11,619 nucleotides of DNA, taken from NCBI GenBank assembly GCA_947296775.1, contig CAMYRF010000010.1:1-11619 (forward strand), read 5' to 3'. The notes under the pieces are model-generated. The model made no database searches and was not told the origin of the DNA. It was given only the letters and a program-made list of their open reading frames with translations. Positions 5,727 to 9,964 of the stretch are shown piece by piece (position 1 is the first letter of the stretch; each line of letters starts with the position of its first letter). This DNA is from an uncultured Mycoplasmatota bacterium. Lineage in GTDB: Bacteria > Bacillota_I > Bacilli_A > RF39 > UBA660. The translations under genes and the position numbers were made by a program.

Positions 5727-6513
5727 ACTTAGCAGAGGACAAGTGGTTGGATTAGTTGCTATTGCTGTAATATTCGCAGTAACTTCCTTTATATTTGACG
5801 CTATTATTAGTCATAAAACCCAAAAAATAGATTACATTACTTATGATAAAGAAATCCCTAGCACTTTATTAAACGGTAACTATTTAGAATATATAAATTT
5901 AGGCGATCCTTACCAAGAAAAAGGGTTAGATACAAAAGATGATTATATAACCGCATACTACATAAACGATACCGAAGTCCCTCAAATAGATACTTCAAAT
6001 TTTGGAACATATCAAATAAAATATTACGTAAATGATGATGTAATTACTAGAACAATTAAAATAATTGATAAGAAATCGCCATCAATTAGTGTCCCTGATA
6101 AACAAACAATAACAAGTGCTGAAGCTGCATCATTTGATTTAAACGAAGGCGTAAGTGCTACTGATAATTCAGGGAAAGTAGATATAACTTTCAAAAATAC
6201 ACTTTCAACCATTCCAGGAGATTATGTAATAACTTATGAAGCCAAAGATTCATCAAATAACAAAACCAAAAGAAAAAGATTAATAAAAGTCATTTCTGGG
6301 ATAGAATTTAATTACAACAATAATGAACTAACAATTAATTTTCCAGCAAACAAAGAAAACACTTATACTTATAAGTATAGTTTAGATGGCGGAAATACAT
6401 TTATAGATGCAGAAAAACAAACCAAAATAATACCAAATACAAACAATATAATAGCGTCTGTATATGAAAACGGAAACTACGTAATGTCAAACAGTTATAA
6501 TATAATAAAATAG
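5719..6513 (+). CDS. Membrane-anchored protein with bacterial Ig-like (DUF5011-type) domains
   Basis: 264 residues. A short basic head is followed by one hydrophobic helix (about 8-28, VVGLVAIAVIFAVTSF), which serves as a signal anchor. The outer part has a first Ig-like unit (about 50-116, YLEYINLGDPYQEKG ... GTYQIKYYV), a second, more typical one (119-191: SPSISVPDKQ, GVSATDNSGKVDI, PGDYVITYEAKDSSNNK) and a third strand-rich unit (193-264, YKYSLDGGNTFIDA). The order P-x-I, A-x-D, G-x-Y-x-I-x-Y, A-x-D-x-x-N is that of DUF5011/HYR-like domains of surface proteins. There is no LPXTG sorting signal. The helix follows Arg-Gly but lacks Glu at +5, so it is not a standard prepilin, though an unusual minor pilin cannot be excluded. 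It overlaps the second pilin by 8 bases. It is probably exposed on, or bound to, the pilus base or tip. Confidence 0.82.
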   Translation: MSRLSRGQVVGLVAIAVIFAVTSFIFDAIISHKTQKIDYITYDKEIPSTLLNGNYLEYINLGDPYQEKGLDTKDDYITAYYINDTEVPQIDTSNFGTYQIKYYVNDDVITRTIKIIDKKSPSISVPDKQTITSAEAASFDLNEGVSATDNSGKVDITFKNTLSTIPGDYVITYEAKDSSNNKTKRKRLIKVISGIEFNYNNNELTINFPANKENTYTYKYSLDGGNTFIDAEKQTKIIPNTNNIIASVYENGNYVMSNSYNIIK

Positions 6514-6532
6514 AAGCCAAAAGCTTTTTTTA
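6512..6532 (+). terminator. Terminator of the pilin/Ig-like operon
   Basis: AGAAGC (6512-6517), loop CAAAA, GCTTTT (6523-6528), with the T-run continuing to 6531. It starts inside the TAG stop codon. Confidence 0.65.
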
Positions 6533-6543
6533 AATTAAAACAA

Positions 6544-6572
6544 TTGACTAAAAAAAGAAAAAATGATAATAT
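6544..6572 (+). promoter_or_regulatory. Promoter of the paired small membrane protein genes
   Basis: TTGACT (6544-6549), 17 bp, TAATAT (6567-6572), 23 bases before ATG 6596. An alternative -10, GATAAT, is at 15 bp. Confidence 0.6.
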
Positions 6573-6595
6573 ATAGCATGCTTGTAGGTGATAAA

Positions 6596-6871
6596 ATGGA
6601 ATGTAATTTAGAAGTAAATTTAAACAAATTATATAAACACAGAAGATTTGCTTTAGTTGGCACATTAAGTTGCGTGTGTTTAATAACAACAAATATGGTT
6701 TATGCAACTGATACACAATTAACACTACTTATGGGAAGCGTAATTTCATTTCCGTCATTTGTTAATTATTTAGTAGATGTACAAAAAGAAATAAATAAAG
6801 GGCATACATTAAAAAAGGAAATGCATTTTAATAAGTTTATAATTGAAGATGAAAAACCAATTTATAACTAA
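6596..6871 (+). CDS. Small membrane protein A, unknown function
   Basis: 91 residues with two likely membrane helices (about 18-36 and 42-60) joined by a very short loop (ATDTQ), a basic head (NKLYKHRRF) and a polar C-terminal tail of 30 residues rich in Lys and Glu. The topology is that of a helical hairpin with both ends inside. No family is recognised. An in-frame ATG at 6563 is ignored because TAGGTGAT lies 5 bases before ATG 6596. It overlaps the next gene by 23 bases, so the two are probably co-translated and may act together. Confidence 0.7.
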   Translation: MECNLEVNLNKLYKHRRFALVGTLSCVCLITTNMVYATDTQLTLLMGSVISFPSFVNYLVDVQKEINKGHTLKKEMHFNKFIIEDEKPIYN

Positions 6872-7316
6872 TATAGAAAAACAGCAAACAAAATATATCA
6901 ATACTTGTTTAACATTATTAATTTCAATTATACCATTCATGGTATTAGAAATAATGACCCACAAACCAGTATTTATAGAATTTGCCTTTTTACTTTTTCT
7001 TTTTATTTTATATACCCTAAAACAAATCCAAAAATCAAATAACACACTAGAATTAATTAAAGAAGCAAAAGAAAAATTGCAAAACACAAAAATAAAAAAG
7101 ATATATCAAGAAGGATGCCATATCATAACAAACCCAGACCCAAAAGTTTTAAATCTAGGTGGATATGTATACATCGGAACAGATGACTATGGAACAAAAT
7201 TATATCAAAATATTACTGACGTTATAGTTTGCGGAAGAATAAATCCAATAGACGGCGAAATAATATATGACAATTGCGGCATCCCTGCATATATAATCAA
7301 TAACGTAAGCAGTTAG
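6849..7316 (+). CDS. Small membrane protein B, unknown function
   Basis: 155 residues. A polar head (MKNQFITNIEKQQTKY), two membrane helices (about 18-37 and 42-60), a Lys-rich amphipathic linker (about 61-90) and a C-terminal domain of about 65 residues (GCHIITNPDPKVLNLGG, YIGTDDYGTKLY, VIVCGRINPIDG, IPAYIINN) that looks like a compact beta-rich cytoplasmic domain. It resembles its neighbour in having a two-helix hairpin, but no sequence repeat is clear. The ATG is inside the previous gene with only a poor ribosome site (GAAG directly before the start), so it probably relies on coupling from the upstream gene. TTG 6843 is a less likely start. Function unknown. Confidence 0.7.
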   Translation: MKNQFITNIEKQQTKYINTCLTLLISIIPFMVLEIMTHKPVFIEFAFLLFLFILYTLKQIQKSNNTLELIKEAKEKLQNTKIKKIYQEGCHIITNPDPKVLNLGGYVYIGTDDYGTKLYQNITDVIVCGRINPIDGEIIYDNCGIPAYIINNVSS

Positions 7317-7334
7317 AACACCACTAACTGTTTT
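7310..7334 (+). terminator. Terminator of the small membrane protein pair
   Basis: CAGTTAG (7310-7316), loop AACACCA, CTAACTG (7324-7330), then TTTT. The left arm includes the TAG stop codon. Confidence 0.75.
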
Positions 7335-7337
7335 AAT

Positions 7338-7366
7338 TTGCTTTAAATTAAAATTTTTGGTATTAT
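7338..7366 (+). promoter_or_regulatory. Promoter of the DUF3883 protein gene
   Basis: TTGCTT (7338-7343), 17 bp, TATTAT (7361-7366). It begins three bases after the preceding terminator tail and lies 26 bases before ATG 7393. Confidence 0.7.
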
Positions 7367-7392
7367 ACAAAACAAAATTAGAGGTGAAAACT

Positions 7393-8415
7393 ATGTTTAA
7401 CAAAGAACAATTACAGCCAATACTTAACGTAATAGATTTTATCAAGGGTAACACAGAAAACATAAGTAAAACAGATATTGATAATGCATTAAACAGCATG
7501 AAAACACACCCAGGCCAAGAAGATATACTTCAACTAACAATACAAATAGAAAATTTATTATATAAAAGATCCAAAGAAGTCCATAATTTCTGTAACATCC
7601 TAGCCAATAACAATATTGAATATTCTGAAAGAGATGCACATACATTTAAAAACTTACCATTTAAAACATCAAAAAACATTGAACTAGAATGTTATTTGAT
7701 ATCGCAGCTTTTTGGGTTAAAAGAAAATAGATACGATGCTTTAATCTATAGTTTTATAAGTATCATGCCGGCGCCCAAAGAAGATATTAAAAAATGGGAA
7801 TCATACTTTAATATATTTATGGAATACGAAAATATAAATTTTTCAAGTTTTACCGATAATCCAAAAATAAATCCTCAAAACATATATCCATCCGATAAAG
7901 AAATAGAAGAAAATTTTGAAAAAGCTAAACATCTATATGCAAGAGGATATAATAATTTAACTGAAGAAGAAAAAACTTTTTACAGCGCATCAGTTGGAAT
8001 GTATTTCGAAAAAGTAGCCTGCCAGCAAGAATGGGAATATTTATGCGCAGCTGGAAGACCAGATTTAGCCCAAAGAATATTTTGGGTTTCAAGATATGTA
8101 GGGGATGGTTTTGGATATGACGTTTTAAGTTTTGATCCAGAAACAGAAACACCAAAATTAATCGAAGTAAAAGGAACACTATCACCAAATTTAATTTACG
8201 AAGTAACACTATCATATAATGAATTCAAAAAAATCCAAAACGAAAATCTAAATAGCTTTATATATAGATATTATCTATCAGAAGATAAAATAGGAAGATA
8301 CATTTTAACTTCACAAACAAATAACGAACTAAAAATAATAGATGAAAATAATGCAGAATTTAACTATGATAAAGAAGCAGCCAAAAGCAAGCAAAAAGTT
8401 AAAATCAAAAAATAA
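7393..8415 (+). CDS. DUF3883 domain protein, predicted PD-(D/E)XK nuclease-like
   Basis: 340 residues. The N-terminal 190 or so are helical and charged with no recognised domain. The C-terminal part fits DUF3883: VGMYFEKVA with Glu206, a linker, then GDGFGYDVLSFD (Asp243) and LIEVKG (Glu258, Lys260), followed by VTLSYNEFKKIQ, YRYYL and ILTS. E...D...ExK is the catalytic layout of PD-(D/E)XK nucleases, and all the key residues are present. DUF3883 often sits at the end of large helicase, Hsp90-like ATPase or restriction-associated proteins; here it has no motor domain and is a gene on its own. The family link suggests DNA or RNA cleavage in the cytoplasm, perhaps in defence or repair; the substrate is unknown. 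ATG 7393 has GAGGTG 6 bases upstream; TTG 7357 lies in the promoter. No terminator directly follows. Confidence 0.75.
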   Translation: MFNKEQLQPILNVIDFIKGNTENISKTDIDNALNSMKTHPGQEDILQLTIQIENLLYKRSKEVHNFCNILANNNIEYSERDAHTFKNLPFKTSKNIELECYLISQLFGLKENRYDALIYSFISIMPAPKEDIKKWESYFNIFMEYENINFSSFTDNPKINPQNIYPSDKEIEENFEKAKHLYARGYNNLTEEEKTFYSASVGMYFEKVACQQEWEYLCAAGRPDLAQRIFWVSRYVGDGFGYDVLSFDPETETPKLIEVKGTLSPNLIYEVTLSYNEFKKIQNENLNSFIYRYYLSEDKIGRYILTSQTNNELKIIDENNAEFNYDKEAAKSKQKVKIKK

Positions 8416-8459
8416 CGTAAACAAGGTATATCTATCAAAATCACCTTTATATTGGGGTT

Positions 8460-8609
8460 ATGTACAATAACATAACAAGTCAGCCAGAAAATATAAGTGT
8501 AAGTATTAATCTAGAGTTAACTTATGAACAAGCAATAGATGATGGTAACGATGGAATAACAATACCTCCAACTATTAACAGACGCAACAATCTTATTTAT
8601 AACCCATAG
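8460..8609 (+). CDS. Possible 49-codon small gene or gene remnant
   Basis: An open frame from ATG 8460 to TAG 8607-8609 encodes 49 residues (MYNNITSQPENISVSINLEL ...). It lies 44 bases after the DUF3883 gene with no terminator between them, and its stop codon is inside the next terminator hairpin, as in the real genes of this window. A GGGG (8454-8457) just before the ATG is a poor ribosome site at short spacing. The residue mix (Asn, Ile, Pro, Thr; no Lys) is unlike the Lys-rich neighbours, and CGC and CCT codons occur. No family is recognised. It could be a small partner of the DUF3883 protein, the tail of a decayed gene, or chance. Confidence 0.35.
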   Translation: MYNNITSQPENISVSINLELTYEQAIDDGNDGITIPPTINRRNNLIYNP

Positions 8610-8629
8610 GCTAGGTCCTATAGGTTTTT
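8602..8629 (+). terminator. Terminator before tcdA
   Basis: ACCCATAGG (8602-8610), loop CTAGGT, CCTATAGGT (8617-8625): nine positions with one mismatch, then five T (8625-8629). It is the strongest and most GC-rich hairpin in the window and probably ends the DUF3883 transcript. Confidence 0.8.
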
Positions 8630-8668
8630 ATTTTAAAATTGACCCTTTTTATTTTCCTTTAAATTTAG

Positions 8669-8674
8669 TATAAT
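8669..8674 (+). promoter_or_regulatory. Probable -10 box of the tcdA operon
   Basis: TATAAT, 18 bases before ATG 8693. A TTGACC at 8639-8644 is 24 bp away, too far for a normal -35, and the sequence at 17 bp is only T-rich. The promoter is likely given the terminator upstream, but the -35 is unclear. The untranslated leader would be very short. Confidence 0.5.
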
Positions 8675-8692
8675 ATTTTTAGGTGAAAAAAC

Positions 8693-9367
8693 ATGTTTGA
8701 TAGATTAGAACTTATAATAGGCGATAAAACCAAATTGCTAAAAGAAAAAACAGTCCTGCTGCTTGGACTAGGCGGAGTAGGTGGACATGCCTTTGAAGCA
8801 CTATTAAGAAGTGGCATCGGAACAATAATAGTAATTGATAATGACAAAATAGATATAACTAATCTAAATAGACAATTACTTACAAACCAAAATAATATCG
8901 GTAAATATAAGGTAGACGAAGCTGAAAATAGAAAAAGTATTATAAATAAAGAATGCAAAATAATTAAAATAAAAGAATTTATAACCGAAGACAATATAGA
9001 CTTAATATTTAATCAAAAACCAGACTTCATAATTGACGCTATCGACACCATAAAAACAAAAAAGATAATTATAAAAAAAGCAAAACAACAAAACATAAAA
9101 CTTATTTCAGTTATGGGAACAGGCAATAAAATGCATCCAGAAAAATTAACAATAACCGACATAAAAAACACTAGCTATGATCCTATTGCCAAAGAGATAA
9201 GAAAATATATAAACAAAGAAAAAATAAAAGGCAAAATACCAGTTGTGTTTTCGGATGAAAAACCAATAAAAACAGAAAAAATAGGTTCAAACGCTTTCGT
9301 GCCAGCGGCAGCTGGATTAATTGCTACAAGCTACGTAATAAACGAACTCATAAAGGAGGAACAATAA
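8693..9367 (+). CDS. tcdA: tRNA threonylcarbamoyladenosine dehydratase TcdA (CsdL/YrvM)
   Basis: 224 residues of the ThiF/E1-like superfamily. TcdA uses ATP to dehydrate t6A37 in tRNAs reading ANN codons to the cyclic form, improving decoding. Visible are the nucleotide loop GLGGVGG (25-31), the acidic strand end VIDNDKIDITNLNRQ (47-61, with the Arg finger), DAIDT (115-119) and the TcdA-specific block MGTGNKMHPEKL (141-152), TSYDPIAKEIRK (160-171) and VVFSDEKP (184-191), then FVPAAAGLIA. It lacks the rhodanese and Cys-rich parts of MoeB/ThiF, which separates it from those. It is somewhat shorter than typical TcdA proteins (about 250-270). The ribosome site is AGGTGA. An unknown gene begins on the base right after its stop codon. 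Confidence 0.92.
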   Translation: MFDRLELIIGDKTKLLKEKTVLLLGLGGVGGHAFEALLRSGIGTIIVIDNDKIDITNLNRQLLTNQNNIGKYKVDEAENRKSIINKECKIIKIKEFITEDNIDLIFNQKPDFIIDAIDTIKTKKIIIKKAKQQNIKLISVMGTGNKMHPEKLTITDIKNTSYDPIAKEIRKYINKEKIKGKIPVVFSDEKPIKTEKIGSNAFVPAAAGLIATSYVINELIKEEQ

Positions 9368-9898
9368 ATGGATAACTATTTAATAAACCAAATAAAAAAT
9401 ATGCAAGGTTCATTGCTTGGAATAGGAATTACCAGCGAAAAACTAAAAAAAGCCATCAAAAAAAATGATAAAATTACTCTTTGTAATTTGCTAGAAGAAA
9501 ATCCAAAAGGATTAAGTAAAAAGAAATTCGGAGTTCTAAATAAACCAAGAACTGTAAACATAAAAAAAATAAAAAAAGTTTTTAGAAAAAAACGAACTGA
9601 TAATATCATCTGTAACATGGATACAGTAAAACCATTTTTAAAAACATTCGTTAGAGATAGCGTGTATATAAATAAAGGGAAATTATACATATATGGCGAT
9701 AAAGAATTGCTAAAGCAAGCAAAAGAAAAATATAAAAGATATACAAACGATATAAAATTAAAAGAAGAAAAAGGGAAATACATCTTAATAGTAAATAACG
9801 AAAATACAAAAAATAATAAAATAAAAGATATCGGCTACTGGTGGAAAGACACCGCAAATTCATTCATAGATATGCTAACATTAATCCTAGCCAATTAA
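9368..9898 (+). CDS. Unknown basic protein co-transcribed with tcdA
   Basis: 176 residues, very Lys-rich. The start, GSLLGIGITSEKLKKAI (about 14-30), looks like a Rossmann-type strand and glycine loop; ITLCNLLEENPKG and a basic KIKKVFRKKR patch follow, then IICNMDTVKPFLKTF, a KLYIYGDKE strand, and a final ...IGYWWKDTANSFIDMLTLILAN. Several short strands alternating with helices suggest a small, perhaps degenerate, nucleotide- or SAM-binding fold, but no catalytic motif is complete and no family is assigned. AAGGAGG (9354-9360) lies inside the tcdA end, 7 bases before the ATG, and the gene starts at the base after the tcdA stop. The strict coupling suggests a related function, perhaps RNA binding given the basic charge, but this is only inference. 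Confidence 0.75.
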   Translation: MDNYLINQIKNMQGSLLGIGITSEKLKKAIKKNDKITLCNLLEENPKGLSKKKFGVLNKPRTVNIKKIKKVFRKKRTDNIICNMDTVKPFLKTFVRDSVYINKGKLYIYGDKELLKQAKEKYKRYTNDIKLKEEKGKYILIVNNENTKNNKIKDIGYWWKDTANSFIDMLTLILAN

Positions 9899-9919
9899 AC
9901 AATCAAATGATTGTTTTTT
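9897..9919 (+). terminator. Terminator of the tcdA operon, overlapping the smc promoter
   Basis: AAACAATC (9897-9904), loop AAAT, GATTGTTT (9909-9916), with T continuing to 9919. It starts inside the TAA stop codon. Its right arm is also the -35 box of the smc promoter. Confidence 0.8.
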
Positions 9920-9939
9920 CTTTTAAACTTTGTTATAAT
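9911..9939 (+). promoter_or_regulatory. Promoter of smc
   Basis: TTGTTT (9911-9916), 17 bp, TATAAT (9934-9939), with a TGT extension before the -10. The -35 lies in the descending arm and T-run of the preceding terminator. The first base of the smc ATG is 26 bases after the -10. Confidence 0.75.
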
Positions 9940-9964
9940 TGTTATTAGTGTAAAGGTGATGTAT

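Noticed and set aside
5719..5800. Third prepilin in the operon
   Set aside because: The helix follows Arg-Gly, but there is no Glu at +5 and the sequence lacks the FTLIE motif, so it is treated as a signal anchor.
9376..9783. Minus-strand Phe/Ser/Leu-rich open frame opposite the tcdA partner
   Set aside because: Antisense shadow of a Lys-rich gene that has a perfect ribosome site and position.
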